In this document: positions 1 through 12,690 of the stretch, in pieces | Layout of the letters: each line of letters begins with the position of its first letter | Position numbering within the stretch: the first letter of the stretch is position 1 | Source of the DNA: Mycetocola saprophilus | GTDB lineage: Bacteria > Actinomycetota > Actinomycetes > Actinomycetales > Microbacteriaceae | Assembly (NCBI RefSeq): GCF_000718085.1 | Contig: NZ_JOEC01000002.1 | Span: 62,001-126,000, forward strand | Reading direction: 5' to 3' | Length of the DNA stretch: 64,000 nt | Position numbers and translations under genes: made by a program | The notes under the pieces: model-generated | Seen by the model: only the letters and a program-made list of their open reading frames with translations | What the model was told of the DNA's origin: nothing | Database searches by the model: none

Positions 1-1391
1 TCCTCGGCGACCTGAAGCGAACGCCAGGTGGGCAGCGATTCGGTGCGCAGGGCCTCGCTGGCCACAAAGAAGCAGGGCACAAACCCGGCCTTCTCGGCCG
101 AGGCAATAAACTGGCGCGCGGTCTCGGTGCGCTCGGCAGCCGGTCCGATCGGGTCGGACAGCGCGATCGCGGTCTTGGCATGCACCTGATAGGTGACAAA
201 TCCGCGCCCGGTCGGGCTGAAGTAGTGCCGGTTTCCGGGCCAGGTGGTCATCCAGGACAGGGTGCCGCCACCGCTCTCGCGCAGAACCTCGCGGACGCTG
301 CGCTCGTTGCCGCCACCGCCACCGGGCAGGCGGCGGCGGAAGGGCACGGTGAAGGCGCCGTGGGCCACCAGGAGATAGATAAAGAAGATCAGCCACAGCA
401 CGCCGTCGGCGATCGTCACGTTGGTGCTGCTCGCGTAGGCACGAATCTCTTCGAGCTCGGGGATGCTGGTCTGCACGATCAGGAAGAAGGACAGGCCGGC
501 CAGGATGTTGATCAGCGAGAGGCCAAGGGCGAGCACCCAGGCCAGGCGGCGACCGGTGCGCAGCCCGTTGGCCAGGACCAGGATGATCAGCGCGTTAATG
601 ACCGCATGACCCCAGGAACCCTCGAGCAGCGAGGTGTCGCCGAAGGGTCCGTGCGTGCGCACCACGGTGAGGATCAGCTGGATCGCGCCGAGGCCCAGGA
701 TGGTGACAAACGTGGTGAAACGACGCTCGTGGATACTGGGGGCGCGCTTGCGGCGGCGGGTGCCCATCGCGAGCACAATAATGATCGCCGCGGCGTTGAG
801 CAGCGCGGGCAGAATACCCAGGAACAGCACACCGATCGCGGCCACATAGATGAGGATCATCCGGCCCCGGCTGCGCCAGGGATCGGGCAGGCTGTTGATG
901 GTCGCGGTCAGCGCGGCGAAGAGCCCGGGCATCATGCCCACGGTCACCGTGGTGGCCAGATTATCGGCCCACTCCCAGCCCAGATCGGAGAAGATTGAGA
1001 GGAAGAGTGCGCTGGTGAGCACCGCCGCCAGCTGACCAAAAATGAAGTACCCGGCGGCCACGCCGGAGCCTCGACGCAGCTCCAGGCGGATCAGCGAGAA
1101 CGGCACCAGGATCAGGAACCAGACGTACATTGCCGGGTGGGCCGCCCAGAACATTCCGGTGATCAGGGTCCACCAGTGTCCGGCATCGAATGCGGGGACA
1201 CCGTAGGCCACCAGGTGGAACCAGTGGCGGTGACGCAAGGGATCCCAGAGAGCACCGGTGGTGGCACCCAGGAACAGCACGACGGCGATCAGACCGAAAC
1301 TGAAGGGCAACCGGCGAACGGTCTCAAACCAGCGGCGAGGGTGCCACCGGGATGCCGGCGTCGCCGGGGCGGATTGTTCGACGGTCGTCAT
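1..1391 (-). CDS. Membrane protein with DUF2156 (phosphatidylglycerol lysyltransferase-like) domain, partial
   Basis: The gene reads minus from ATG at 1391 and runs off the window start, leaving about 463 residues. The N-terminal part has several hydrophobic spans (for example IAVVLFLGATTGALW and the MILIYVAAIGVLFLGILPAL stretch) and resembles a rhomboid-like membrane domain. After an arginine- and glycine-rich linker (RRRLPGGGGGNERS) the soluble start of a DUF2156 domain appears, with HYFSPTGRGFVTYQVHAKTA and ALSDPIGP. Family members of the MprF type transfer amino acids to phosphatidylglycerol and change surface charge. The catalytic C-terminal part is outside the window, so the activity is inferred. 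A GAAGGGG ribosome site lies just before the start. Confidence 0.75.
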   Translation of the reverse strand, partial: MTTVEQSAPATPASRWHPRRWFETVRRLPFSFGLIAVVLFLGATTGALWDPLRHRHWFHLVAYGVPAFDAGHWWTLITGMFWAAHPAMYVWFLILVPFSLIRLELRRGSGVAAGYFIFGQLAAVLTSALFLSIFSDLGWEWADNLATTVTVGMMPGLFAALTATINSLPDPWRSRGRMILIYVAAIGVLFLGILPALLNAAAIIIVLAMGTRRRKRAPSIHERRFTTFVTILGLGAIQLILTVVRTHGPFGDTSLLEGSWGHAVINALIILVLANGLRTGRRLAWVLALGLSLINILAGLSFFLIVQTSIPELEEIRAYASSTNVTIADGVLWLIFFIYLLVAHGAFTVPFRRRLPGGGGGNERSVREVLRESGGGTLSWMTTWPGNRHYFSPTGRGFVTYQVHAKTAIALSDPIGPAAERTETARQFIASAEKAGFVPCFFVASEALRTESLPTWRSLQVAE

Positions 1392-1478
1392 GAGACCCCT
1401 TCGCAAGACAACATAGGTCTCAAAACTCTACGGGTATTACCAGGGGAAACACCGTGAACAACACCCTCCCGTGCTGTA

Positions 1479-2900
1479 TTAACACTCCACCACGTTGACG
1501 GCGAGGCCGCCCAGCGAGGTTTCCTTGTACTTGCTGCTCATGTCGTTTCCGGTGTCACGCATGGTGAGAATCACCTGATCGAGGGATACCCGATGGGTGC
1601 CGTCACCCCACAGGGCCATCTTGGCCGCGTTGACGGCCTTGGCGGCGCCGATCGCGTTGCGTTCGATACACGGGATCTGCACCAGCCCACCCACCGGGTC
1701 ACACGTGAGCCCGAGGTTGTGCTCCATCGCGATCTCCGCCGCGTTGGCGACCTGGGCGGGGGTTCCGCCCAGAATCTCGGCGAGGGCGGCCGCGGCCATC
1801 GAGGAGGCCGAGCCCACCTCGCCCTGGCAGCCCAGCTCTGCGCCGGAGATCGCCGCCATTTCCTTATAGAGCACCCCGATCGCCGCCGCGGTGAGCAGGA
1901 AGCGCTCGGTGATGTCATCGCGCAGGGCCAGCAGCTCGGCGCTCGCCTCGGTGCTGCCGTCGGGGTTCATCAGCGCGCGCACGCTCGGGGCATAGTGGAC
2001 CGCATAAAACAGCACGGCGGGGATGATGCCCGCGGCGCCATTGGTCGGGGCGGTAACCACCCGTCCCCCCGAGGCGTTTTCCTCGTTGACCGCGAGGGCC
2101 ACCAGGTTCACCCACTCCTGCCAGTACAGCGGATCGCGGTGCGGATCCAGGGCGCGTAGACGCTCATGCCAGGCGGGCGCTCGGCGCTTCACGTCGAGTC
2201 CGCCGGGGAGCACGCCGGTGCGGGCGATCGCCGAGTCGGCGCACTGGTTCATCACGTCGCGAATATGCAGTAGGCCCGAGCGCAGGCGATCGGCATCGGT
2301 TTTCGCGAGCTCATTGTGGCGCATGACCTCGGAGATGGGGATCCCCCGCTCGGCACAGTGCTCGAGCAGTCGGGCGGCGCTGGCGAAGGGCAGCGGGATT
2401 GGTTGGACATCAAGGACGGCCGCGGGGACAACACCGTCGCGGGTGATGAAACCGCCGCCGATCGAATAGAACGTTTCGGTGGCGAGTTCGATCCCGGCCG
2501 CATCCAGGGCGCTCAGCCGCATCGCGTTGGTGTGCCGGGGCAGCACGGTGAGCGGGTGCAGGACCATATCGTCCTCCCCCAGCATGATGGCGCGCTCGCC
2601 GCCCAGGAGCAGCGGCGCCCCGGCGGCGATGCCGGCCAGGGTCTCGGTGACGGTGTCGGGTCCGATGGTTTCCGGATCAAACCCCGAGAGGCCCAGCAGG
2701 ATCGCGCCCTGCGTGCCGTGTCCGCGGCCGGTGGCCGCCAGCGACCCGTACAGGTGAACGCTCAGCTCGGCGACGCTGCCCAGCAGATTGTGATCACGCA
2801 GTTCGGTGGCAAAAATATTCGCGGCCCGCATCGGGCCGACGGTGTGTGAACTTGAGGGTCCGATTCCGATCGAAAACAGATCAAAAACGCCAACACTCAT
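1479..2900 (-). CDS. sdaA: L-serine ammonia-lyase, iron-sulfur-dependent, single chain
   Basis: 473 residues, the usual length for the single-chain enzyme that turns L-serine into pyruvate and ammonia. The N-terminal [16 protein letters not shown] signature is present. Three cysteines expected to hold the 4Fe-4S cluster lie in [15 protein letters not shown] and in [18 protein letters not shown]. The protein ends in Cys (NVVEC), matching the tail that can cap the cluster in this family. An AAAGGAG ribosome site precedes ATG at 2900. It is the last gene after gcvP-gcvT-gcvH, 104 nt downstream of gcvH. Glycine-derived serine could therefore be drained to pyruvate; co-transcription is inferred from orientation and spacing. 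Confidence 0.95.
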   Translation of the reverse strand: MSVGVFDLFSIGIGPSSSHTVGPMRAANIFATELRDHNLLGSVAELSVHLYGSLAATGRGHGTQGAILLGLSGFDPETIGPDTVTETLAGIAAGAPLLLGGERAIMLGEDDMVLHPLTVLPRHTNAMRLSALDAAGIELATETFYSIGGGFITRDGVVPAAVLDVQPIPLPFASAARLLEHCAERGIPISEVMRHNELAKTDADRLRSGLLHIRDVMNQCADSAIARTGVLPGGLDVKRRAPAWHERLRALDPHRDPLYWQEWVNLVALAVNEENASGGRVVTAPTNGAAGIIPAVLFYAVHYAPSVRALMNPDGSTEASAELLALRDDITERFLLTAAAIGVLYKEMAAISGAELGCQGEVGSASSMAAAALAEILGGTPAQVANAAEIAMEHNLGLTCDPVGGLVQIPCIERNAIGAAKAVNAAKMALWGDGTHRVSLDQVILTMRDTGNDMSSKYKETSLGGLAVNVVEC

Positions 2901-3004
2901 GGGAACTCCTTTGCTGTGGATCCGCCGGTTCTTGTGGGGGAAGCGAATCCGTGGACCGTGGCCGCGCGGGATCGCCGGCGGCCACGGAACGTGGGGTGAC
3001 GCGT

Positions 3005-3385
3005 TTAGGGGGCGGCGACGCCGTTTGCGGCCGCATACTCCTCGGGGCTCAGCAGCGGGCCCTCGGCGGTGACGGCCACGGTGAAGAGCCAGCCGGCCCC
3101 GTACGGGTCGCCATTGACCAGGGCGGGGTCATCCAGGACGGCCTGGTTGATGGCGATGACCTCACCGGTGACCGGCGCGTACAGGTCGGAGACGGACTTG
3201 GTGGACTCGACCTCGCCGCAGGTGGCGCCCGCGGTCACGGTGTCGCCTACCTCGGGCAGGCTCACGTAGACGATGTCGCCGAGGGCCTCGGCGGCGACCG
3301 CGGTGATGCCCACGGTTGCGGGATCGCCGGCGGCCAGCCACTCGTGCTCGGCGGAGTATTTCAGGTTGGGGGCAACGGTGCTCAT
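3005..3385 (-). CDS. gcvH: Glycine cleavage system H protein
   Basis: 126 residues, standard length for the lipoyl carrier that shuttles the aminomethyl group between the P, T and L proteins. The lipoylation lysine sits in [16 protein letters not shown], near residue 65. The hydrophobic ILVYVSLP-type strand ([15 protein letters not shown]) precedes it as usual. An AAAGG ribosome site precedes ATG at 3385. It lies 47 nt after gcvT in a gcvP-gcvT-gcvH order controlled by the upstream glycine riboswitch. Confidence 0.96.
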   Translation of the reverse strand: MSTVAPNLKYSAEHEWLAAGDPATVGITAVAAEALGDIVYVSLPEVGDTVTAGATCGEVESTKSVSDLYAPVTGEVIAINQAVLDDPALVNGDPYGAGWLFTVAVTAEGPLLSPEEYAAANGVAAP

Positions 3386-3432
3386 GGGTGCCTTTCGATG
3401 GTGGTGGGGTGGGTGTTTAGCGGTGCTGTGGA

Positions 3433-4541
3433 TTAGCGGGTACGGCGATAGAACGGGGTCTCAACCACGGTGAACGCCTCGGGCTTGCCGCGCAGGTCGG
3501 CCTGAACCGGAGTGCCGGGGGCCGCGAACTCGGGATCGATATAGGCGAAGGCGACCGGGTGGCCGAGGGTCGGGCTCGGCTGGCCCGAGGTCACGGTGCC
3601 GATCACCGCGCCCTCGCTGAGGATCGGATAACCGGCCCGGGCGGCCCGGCGACCCTCGCCGCGCAGGCCCACCAGGACACGGCGTCCCGTGCGGTGATCC
3701 CGGGCGGCTTCCAGCGCCGCTCGGCCCACGAAGTTGTGGCCCTCGGCGAGGTTCACCACGCGGTCAAATCCCGCGTCAAACGGGGTCAGGTCGCGGGTCA
3801 GCTCGTTGCCGTAGAGGGGCATTCCTGCCTCGAGGCGCAGCGAGTCCCGGGCGGCCAGGCCGCAGGGAATCAGGCCGCGGGTGAGCCCGGCGGCCAGCAG
3901 GGTGTCCCAGAGTTCGGCGGCCCGGGTGTCCGGGATGAACAACTCGAAGCCATCCTCCCCGGTGTAACCGGTGCGGGCGACCAGCGCCGGGGCGCCGTCC
4001 ACGCTGAGTTCGAGGGCCGCGTAGTAGCGCAGCGCCGCAAGGGCTTCGTGGTCTTCCTCGGGCACCAGGGTGGCCAGGATCTCGGCGGCGCGCGGACCCT
4101 GCAGCGCGATCAGTGCGGTGTGCGCGCTGGCATCGGTGACGGTGGCCGTGAACCCGGCGGCACGGGTGGTCAGCTCCCCGGCCACCAGTGCGGCGTTGCC
4201 GGCATTGGGGACCACGAGGAAGCGCTCGGGGGCGAGGCGGTAGACGATCAGGTCGTCGAGGATCCCGCCATCCTCGGCCACGATCAGCGAGTACTTGGCG
4301 CGGCCCACGGCCAGGGTGTCGAAGGCCCCGACCAGCGCGAAGCTCAGCGCGGCGGCCGCATCCGGTCCCTGCACCCAGACCTCGCCCATGTGGGACAGGT
4401 CAAACAGCCCGGCGGCCTCGCGGACGGCCGTGTGCTCGGCGAGCTCGGACCCGTAGCGCAGCGGCATTTGCCAGCCACCAAAATCGGTGAAGTGCGCGCC
4501 GAGCACGGCGTGGGCGTCGTAGAGGGCGGTGGTGCGTTCGG

Positions 4542-4545
<4 letters not shown>
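3433..4545 (-). CDS. gcvT: Glycine cleavage system aminomethyltransferase (T protein)
   Basis: 370 residues. This tetrahydrofolate-dependent enzyme releases ammonia and makes methylene-THF from the aminomethyl-lipoyl H protein. The N-terminus [20 protein letters not shown] and the FDLSHMGEV motif are typical, as is [11 protein letters not shown] in the middle and a C-terminal barrel domain. The ATG at 4545 overlaps the gcvP stop by 4 nt (ATGA), indicating translational coupling. Confidence 0.95.
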
Positions 4546-7511
<2,966 letters not shown>

Positions 7512-7561
7512 GGGAACTCCAATATGGGTACCGGCGCGGGCGCGCCGGAAACGACGATGGG

Positions 7562-7746
7562 TTCCTCCCCGCTCTGTAGCTGTACCTGAGAGATTTCGCG
7601 CGGGGATTCCGCACCTGCACCGTCGGTGGATCCGCCCGGATGGGGGATCACTTTCCAGAGTTGCCGCACCACTGCGGTCCATGGGCCTGAGAGATTCCCG
7701 GGGAGGGTTTGCTCCTACGGCGCCCAAACATCGGGACTCTCCCGCG
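7562..7746 (-). ncRNA. Tandem glycine riboswitch (gcvT element)
   Basis: On the minus strand the leader of gcvP shows the conserved blocks of a two-aptamer glycine riboswitch. Aptamer I runs from GGGAGAGTC through GGCGCCGTAGGAGCAAAC, AATCTCTCAGGCCCATGGAC and AACTCTGGA. Aptamer II has CACCGACGGTGCAG, AAATCTCTCAGGTACAGC and ACAGAGCGGGGAGG. In actinobacteria this class normally turns on the glycine cleavage genes when glycine is abundant. It ends about 50 nt before the gcvP GTG start. No separate terminator hairpin with a T-run is obvious, so the output may act on translation; that is inference. Confidence 0.95.
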
Positions 7747-8008
7747 GTGGTTTAGTGGCGTATGTGATTGTGGGTGTTCGGCATCAATCTACACGGTTTT
7801 GGGGCCCGCGCCCACCGCGCACGCGACATCCTCGGCGTGGATGCAGCGGGTGGTTACCTGCCCGTAACACGGGGTGCTTCCGGGCCCGGTCATTACGTCC
7901 TGGCAGAAAGTGCGAATCATTCGCCATTGCAGCCATGTTCTCGGGCAGCGAGGCTGGACCTACCGCACACCGCGGCGGCCGAACCGGTCCAACCCCAAGG
8001 GAGCCCCC
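7747..8008. other. Divergent intergenic region between glycine riboswitch and hydrolase gene
   Basis: About 260 nt without a coding frame of its own. It must hold the promoter of the gcv operon on the minus strand and that of the hydrolase gene on the plus strand. I see no strong inverted repeat; the region just before 8009 is ordinary high-GC sequence ending in the AAGGGAG ribosome site. Confidence 0.6.
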
Positions 8009-8599
8009 ATGTCCACCACCCTGCGCGAACTCAACGGATTCTCCGCCGAACCCGCGTCCCTGACCGCATCCACCCTCGTGCTGATCGACTATCAAAACAC
8101 CTACACCACCGGCGTGATGGAGCTCGAAGGCTGGGCACCCGCCCTCGATGCCGCCGCCGATCTACTCGCACGGGCCCGCGCCGCCGGGACCCCGGTGATC
8201 CACGTGATCAACGATGGCGGCCCCGGAACCCCCTATGACATTCGGGCCGACATCGGTCAGATTCACCCCCGCGTCGCCCCGCGGGACGGGGAGGCCGTGG
8301 TGGTGAAGAGCGCCCCCAACGCGTTTGTGGACACCACCCTGGGTGAGCTGGTCGACGCCGCCGGCAACAACGCGCTGATCATCGCCGGATTCATGACCCA
8401 CATGTGTGTGACCTTCACCGCCGAGGGTGCCTTCCTCCGCGGCAATTCGGCCACCGTGATCGCCGATGCCTGCGCCACCCGCCCGCTGCGGGTGCTTGAC
8501 ACCGAGGTCAGCGCACCCCGGCTGCACGCCTCGGCGCTGGCCACCATCGCCGACCTCTACGCGGTTGTGGTTCCCACGGTTGCGGCGCTCGCGGACTAG
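8009..8599 (+). CDS. Isochorismatase-family cysteine hydrolase
   Basis: 196 residues from ATG at 8009, chosen because AAGGGAG lies just upstream; the frame is open further upstream without a better start. The fold signature is clear: catalytic Asp in LVLIDYQNTY, Lys in VVVKSAPNAF, and nucleophile Cys in GFMTHMCVTFTAEGA. Family members hydrolyse nicotinamide, isochorismate or similar amides and ethers; the substrate here cannot be told. The neighbouring GlxA-type regulator gene starts 33 nt downstream on the same strand, suggesting a two-gene transcript. Confidence 0.9.
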   Translation: MSTTLRELNGFSAEPASLTASTLVLIDYQNTYTTGVMELEGWAPALDAAADLLARARAAGTPVIHVINDGGPGTPYDIRADIGQIHPRVAPRDGEAVVVKSAPNAFVDTTLGELVDAAGNNALIIAGFMTHMCVTFTAEGAFLRGNSATVIADACATRPLRVLDTEVSAPRLHASALATIADLYAVVVPTVAALAD

Positions 8600-8632
8600 C
8601 GCCAGGTTCCCCGCGTCACCGAGGATGAGGAC

Positions 8633-9625
8633 ATGGTGAATCCGGTGCGCACGATAGCGGTCCTTGCATTTGACGGGGTCGACCTGCTCGATGTCACCGG
8701 GCCGGCCGAGGTATTCGGGCTGGCCAACCGGGAGGGCGGGGCATCCCCGCACTATGAGGTGCTGATCGCCGCTCCCGATTCGGGTCCGATCCGCACCGCG
8801 GCGGGCGTTCGGCTGCTGCCCGACTGCACCATCGCGGAGCTGGCGTCGCGACACATCGACACCCTGATCGTGCCCGGGGCGGCGGAGGCCGATGAGCACG
8901 GGCGCATCGTGGCGGTGTGCGATCCGGACATCGTCGACTGGGTGCGCGTGCTGGAACCGCGGGTCGCTCGCATCGCCTCGGTGTGCGTGGGCGCGCATAT
9001 CCTGGCGCGGGCGGGGGTCCTCGAGGGCAGGCGGGTCACCACGCACTGGTCCACGGCTGCCCAACTCGCCATCGAACACCCGGGGATCGAGGTGGACGCC
9101 GATCCGATTTTTATCCACGAGGGGCGGATCTGGACCGCCGCCGGAATCAGCTCCTGCCTGGATCTCTCCCTGGCCCTGGTGGCCGAAGACCTGGGTAACC
9201 CGATGGCGATCGCCGTGGCCCGGCAGCTCGTCGTCTATCTCAAGCGGCCCGGCGGCCAGAGCCAATTCAGCGTGCCGCTGCGGGATGCGCCCGCGTCACG
9301 AGACATGGACGAGCTCCGCCTGTTTATCTCCAACAACCTCGAATCCGACCTGGGAGTCGAGCGCCTGGCGCGGCAGGCAAACCTGAGCGACCGCCACTTC
9401 GCGCGGGTGTTTCGGCAGGAGTTTGGGCAGACCCCGGGACAGTATGTGGAGTCGCTGCGGGTCGAGGCCGCGCGGCGGATGCTCGAATCCACCGATGATT
9501 CGCTGGACGCGGTGGCCGCGTCCACGGGGCTGGGATCGGTGGATACCCTGATCCGCGCCTTCCACCGCCACCTGGGCACCACGCCGGGCACCTACCGACG
9601 CGGCTTCCGCACCCCTATTCGCTGA
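8633..9625 (+). CDS. GlxA-type transcriptional regulator (DJ-1/PfpI domain plus AraC HTH)
   Basis: 330 residues. Residues about 5-170 form a DJ-1/PfpI-like sensor domain, with the conserved elbow Cys in IASVCVGAHILARAG. Residues about 220-320 form the AraC DNA-binding region with two helix-turn-helices (LARQANLSDRHFARVFRQEF and LDAVAASTGLGSVDTLIRAF). The gene follows the isochorismatase-like hydrolase by 33 nt and may regulate it. Its 3' end overlaps the convergent monooxygenase gene by 11 bp, with no terminator visible between them. Confidence 0.92.
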   Translation: MVNPVRTIAVLAFDGVDLLDVTGPAEVFGLANREGGASPHYEVLIAAPDSGPIRTAAGVRLLPDCTIAELASRHIDTLIVPGAAEADEHGRIVAVCDPDIVDWVRVLEPRVARIASVCVGAHILARAGVLEGRRVTTHWSTAAQLAIEHPGIEVDADPIFIHEGRIWTAAGISSCLDLSLALVAEDLGNPMAIAVARQLVVYLKRPGGQSQFSVPLRDAPASRDMDELRLFISNNLESDLGVERLARQANLSDRHFARVFRQEFGQTPGQYVESLRVEAARRMLESTDDSLDAVAASTGLGSVDTLIRAFHRHLGTTPGTYRRGFRTPIR

Positions 9626-10715
9626 GCGCCTGCACCACCTGCGCCGCGGTGGCCCGGGCCGAGCGGGCGGCCCCGATCGTGCTGGCCTGTGGACCGTAGC
9701 CGGCCAGGAAGAGGCGCGGTTCGTCGATCGCCCGGCCGCGCTCGACCCGGATCGTGTGTCCGGGGGCGGCGAGGCCCAGGGGTTCCAGGTGGTCGAGTTC
9801 GGCGCGGAAGCCGGCGGCCCAGATGACCGCGTCCACGTTTTCGGCGGTCCCATCGGGCCAGATCACGCCGGTGTCGGTCATCGCGGTGAACAGCGGGCGC
9901 TCGACCAGGATCCCCGCCTCGCGCGCCTGGCGCATCCGTCGGGTCAGCGGCACGCCGGTCCCCGAGACGATGCTGGGCAGGATCTCCCCCGCCCTGGCTG
10001 CCTCATCCTGCGCCGCGACGGCGGCCCGGGCATGGTCGCGGGCGAGCCCCACGGTCTCACTGAAGTTCACCGGATGCCGGGTTGCCCACTGCACACGGGC
10101 GGCCACCGGGGAGAGTTCCAGCACAAATCCGATCGCGCTGGTCCCGCCGCCCACCACGATCACGTGCTGCCCGGCAAACGCCTCGGCGGACACGAACTCG
10201 GGGGTGCGCAGCTGAAGACCGGTGAAGCGCTCGCGTCCGGGAACCTCGGGCTGGATCGGATGGGTCCAGGTACCCGAGGCGTTGATCACGATCCGGGCCA
10301 GGATTTCGGTGTCGGGTGCGCCGGTGACCGCGTTCCGGGTGGTGACCCGCAGCGTGTGGTCGGGACCGTCCGCGGTGACCGAGACCGCCTCGACCGGTCG
10401 CCGGATCGGCAGCGAGTAGGCACGCTCGTAGCGCGCGTAGTAGTCGGCGACGATGTCGCGGGCGGGTTCATCCCCGGGGGCGGTGCGGAAGCTGAGGCCC
10501 AGGGTGTCGAGCCCGGGGAGGTCCTCAACCTGGTGCGCGTCGTCCAGGCGTAGCGAGACCCAGCGGTGCTGCCAGGCACCACCCGAGCCGGGTCCACGAT
10601 CGATGACCCGCATGTTGGTGAGGCCGCGGCGCTGAAGCTCCTGGGCGGTGGCCAGGCCCGCCTGGCCGGCCCCGATGATCAGCACATCGACCCGGGAGGT
10701 GGGGGTCACACTCAT
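9615..10715 (-). CDS. Flavin-containing monooxygenase-like FAD/NAD(P) oxidoreductase
   Basis: 366 residues. An N-terminal FAD-binding Rossmann motif is seen in LIIGAGQAGLATAQEL and an NAD(P)-binding motif in VIVVGGGTSAIGF near residue 175. ATG at 10715 overlaps the stop of the upstream MarR gene (ATGA), so the two form a tight operon. Relatives oxidise small lipophilic compounds or act as putative flavoprotein oxidoreductases; the substrate is unknown. The MarR neighbour suggests induction by an aromatic or toxic compound. Confidence 0.88.
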   Translation of the reverse strand: MSVTPTSRVDVLIIGAGQAGLATAQELQRRGLTNMRVIDRGPGSGGAWQHRWVSLRLDDAHQVEDLPGLDTLGLSFRTAPGDEPARDIVADYYARYERAYSLPIRRPVEAVSVTADGPDHTLRVTTRNAVTGAPDTEILARIVINASGTWTHPIQPEVPGRERFTGLQLRTPEFVSAEAFAGQHVIVVGGGTSAIGFVLELSPVAARVQWATRHPVNFSETVGLARDHARAAVAAQDEAARAGEILPSIVSGTGVPLTRRMRQAREAGILVERPLFTAMTDTGVIWPDGTAENVDAVIWAAGFRAELDHLEPLGLAAPGHTIRVERGRAIDEPRLFLAGYGPQASTIGAARSARATAAQVVQALSE

Positions 10716-11248
10716 GCGGCAGGAGCGGTGGGGGCCGTCGCCGCAGACGGCGCCTCGGCAACGCCGGGCGGGGTCAGCGCGTGCAGTCGATCGCTCGGAT
10801 CCAGGGTGCGCAGGATCCGGGTACTGACCTCATCCAGCGCGCCCACCAGGTCGGGGCCCAGCGCATCAAAGACATGTTTACGCACGGTCTCCACGTGCCC
10901 GGGGGCCGCGGCCACCACGATCTCCCACCCGGCGTCGGTCAGCCGCGCATTGGTGGCCCGACGATCATCCGCGCAGGGGAAACGCTCTACCAACCCGCGC
11001 TCCTCCAGGCGGCGCACCACGTGGGACAGCCGGGGCAGTGTGGCGTTGGTCGCGTCGGACAGCGCGGTCATCCGCAGGGTCCGTTCGGGGGCTTCGGAGA
11101 GCTTTGCCAGGGTGAAGTACTCGTAGTGGGTCAGCCCGGCGTCGGCCTGGAGCTCGGATTCGAGCGCTCCGGGGAGCAGCTGCACCACCGCGATAAAGCG
11201 CAGCCACGCCTGCATTTCCGCGGGACTGAGCCAGGGAACATCGGTCAT
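10712..11248 (-). CDS. MarR-family transcriptional regulator
   Basis: 178 residues from ATG at 11248, supported by a GGGAGGAAAA site directly upstream; an in-frame ATG four codons earlier lies before that site. The winged-helix core is visible: LTHYEYFTLAKLSEAPERTLRMTALSDATNATLPRLSHVVRRLEERGLVERF (split by usual helix boundaries) with the wing motif CADDRRATNARLTDAGW. It is the first gene of an operon with the flavin monooxygenase and is probably autoregulatory. Confidence 0.93.
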   Translation of the reverse strand: MTDVPWLSPAEMQAWLRFIAVVQLLPGALESELQADAGLTHYEYFTLAKLSEAPERTLRMTALSDATNATLPRLSHVVRRLEERGLVERFPCADDRRATNARLTDAGWEIVVAAAPGHVETVRKHVFDALGPDLVGALDEVSTRILRTLDPSDRLHALTPPGVAEAPSAATAPTAPAA

Positions 11249-11440
11249 TTTTCCTCCCAAAGCATGCCCGCTAACTATAACGCCCGCGGCCTTACGCCGA
11301 GGGCGGAATGGGGCCCGAGTGCGGCGGAGAACACCACAGAATGGAGGGGTGAGACGTTTTATCCGCGCCTCCCGCTACGTTTCTTCCCGCCGCGCCCGGT
11401 AGCCTGGATCGGTCCCCGGCCGTCTGTTTCAAGGAGCACC

Positions 11441-12364
11441 ATGAGTACTAGCCCCGCCGAACGGACCCCGTATGAGGTCCTCGGAGTGGCCGGATCGGCG
11501 AGCGAGGACGACCTGCGCCGGGCCTACCGTCGTCGCGCCCGCGAGACCCACCCGGACACCGGAGGCAGCGCCGCCGCGTTTGACGAGGTACAGCGTGCCT
11601 GGGAACTGGTGGGCACCATCGAGGCGCGTGCGTCCTATGATCGCGGATCCTCCTCGACCTCCTCCCCCGCCGAGCCCGGGGCCACCTGGTCGGCGGCCCC
11701 GCGTCCGCCGCGGCAGGATTCGCGCCCCAAGGCGCGCACCTACGGACACCCCGGCGGCCGGGCGCGCGAGCGCTATCTGGGGATGCTGCGCGAGTGGGTG
11801 GGGCGCGGCGTCGACATCCCCGACCCCTATGAGGCCCGCCTGGTGCGGACCGCTCCCCCGGAGATCCGCCGCGAGCTGGCCAAGGCGCTCGCCGAGGAGG
11901 CCACCGCCCGGCAGATCACCGACCTGGGTATGGGTTTCACGATGTGGAGCGATGTGGCCGCCGGGAACGAGGGGGCGCTGGATCACGTGGTCCTCGGCCC
12001 CGCCGGACTGTTTGCGATCGCCTCCGAGGACTGGGGCGGCCGGATTGTGCTCAAGCGCGGCGAGCTTCAGGGCGAAAATATTGGTCCGTTGGAACTGCCG
12101 GTTCGCCGCACCACCCGCACCGCGCGGGCCTTCGCCAAGGACCTCCGGGTCAAGTTCACCGGCGTGCTGATCGTGGTCCCCGACAATTCGATGGAGGACG
12201 GCATCGTGGCCGTGGGTCGCGGACGCCACGCGAGCACCCTGGTGGTGCAGCGCTCGCTGCTCGGCCACGTGCTGCGCACCGGCATCCCCGGGATGGCGCA
12301 CGGCAGCCTGAGCGACGTATTCGAGCTGCGCAGCGTGCTCCAGGCGGGTATCCGATTCCTCTAG
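11441..12364 (+). CDS. J-domain protein with C-terminal NERD-like domain
   Basis: 307 residues from ATG at 11441, with AAGGAG 4 nt upstream. Residues about 8-65 are a J domain (PYEVLGVAGSASEDDLRRAY, then the HPD motif in RETHPDTGGS). A Ser/Pro-rich linker follows to about residue 105. The C-terminal half resembles the nuclease-related NERD domain around GALDHVVLGPAGLFAIASEDWGG. The usual ETK-type acidic-lysine pair is replaced by ASED, so nuclease activity may be lost. J domain plus NERD could link Hsp70 to a nucleic-acid or membrane partner; this is inference. Confidence 0.82.
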   Translation: MSTSPAERTPYEVLGVAGSASEDDLRRAYRRRARETHPDTGGSAAAFDEVQRAWELVGTIEARASYDRGSSSTSSPAEPGATWSAAPRPPRQDSRPKARTYGHPGGRARERYLGMLREWVGRGVDIPDPYEARLVRTAPPEIRRELAKALAEEATARQITDLGMGFTMWSDVAAGNEGALDHVVLGPAGLFAIASEDWGGRIVLKRGELQGENIGPLELPVRRTTRTARAFAKDLRVKFTGVLIVVPDNSMEDGIVAVGRGRHASTLVVQRSLLGHVLRTGIPGMAHGSLSDVFELRSVLQAGIRFL

Positions 12365-12378
12365 GCCGCACCCGCGCC

Positions 12379-12384
12379 TATTCT
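12379..12384 (+). promoter_or_regulatory. -10 box of leaderless clpS transcript
   Basis: TATTCT ends 6 nt before the GTG at 12391, the spacing expected when transcription starts on the start codon itself. Confidence 0.55.
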
Positions 12385-12390
12385 TAAGGG

Positions 12391-12690
12391 GTGATGACCG
12401 ACACCCAGCAGCTGCTAGACCGCGCCCCGGCGGCGCTCGCCGAGACGCCCTGGGAGGTCGTGGTCTGGGATGACCCGGTCAACCTGATGAGCTATGTCTC
12501 CTTTGTGTTCCGCAGCCACTTCGGTATGAGTACCGAGCAGGCCGAGGAACGGATGCTTGCCGTACACAACGAGGGCAGCGCGGTCGTGGCCCGGGCCGGA
12601 CGCGAGGCCGCCGAGATGCACGTGCAGGCGATGCACGGCTTCGGTCTGTGGGCCACCGTACGCGCCGGTGATGCGGGGACCGGGGCGTGA
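12391..12690 (+). CDS. clpS: ATP-dependent Clp protease adaptor ClpS
   Basis: 99 residues. ClpS delivers N-end-rule substrates to ClpAP/ClpCP. The core WEVVVWDDPVNLMSYVSFVF and the later AEERMLAVHNEGSAVVARA, with the N-degron pocket region, are typical. GTG at 12391 is directly followed by ATG at 12394; GTG is preferred because a -10-like box lies exactly 6 nt upstream, but ATG is possible. The stop overlaps the start of the DUF2017 gene by 4 nt, a pairing common in actinobacteria. Confidence 0.94.
   Translation: MMTDTQQLLDRAPAALAETPWEVVVWDDPVNLMSYVSFVFRSHFGMSTEQAEERMLAVHNEGSAVVARAGREAAEMHVQAMHGFGLWATVRAGDAGTGA

Noticed and set aside
180..998. Plus-strand frame of 272 codons at the window start
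   Set aside because: The minus strand carries the DUF2156 protein with clear membrane spans; the plus frame is low-complexity.
7512..7727. N-terminal extension of gcvP through the riboswitch
   Set aside because: The bases match conserved riboswitch blocks, and GGAG plus GTG at 7511 gives the normal start.
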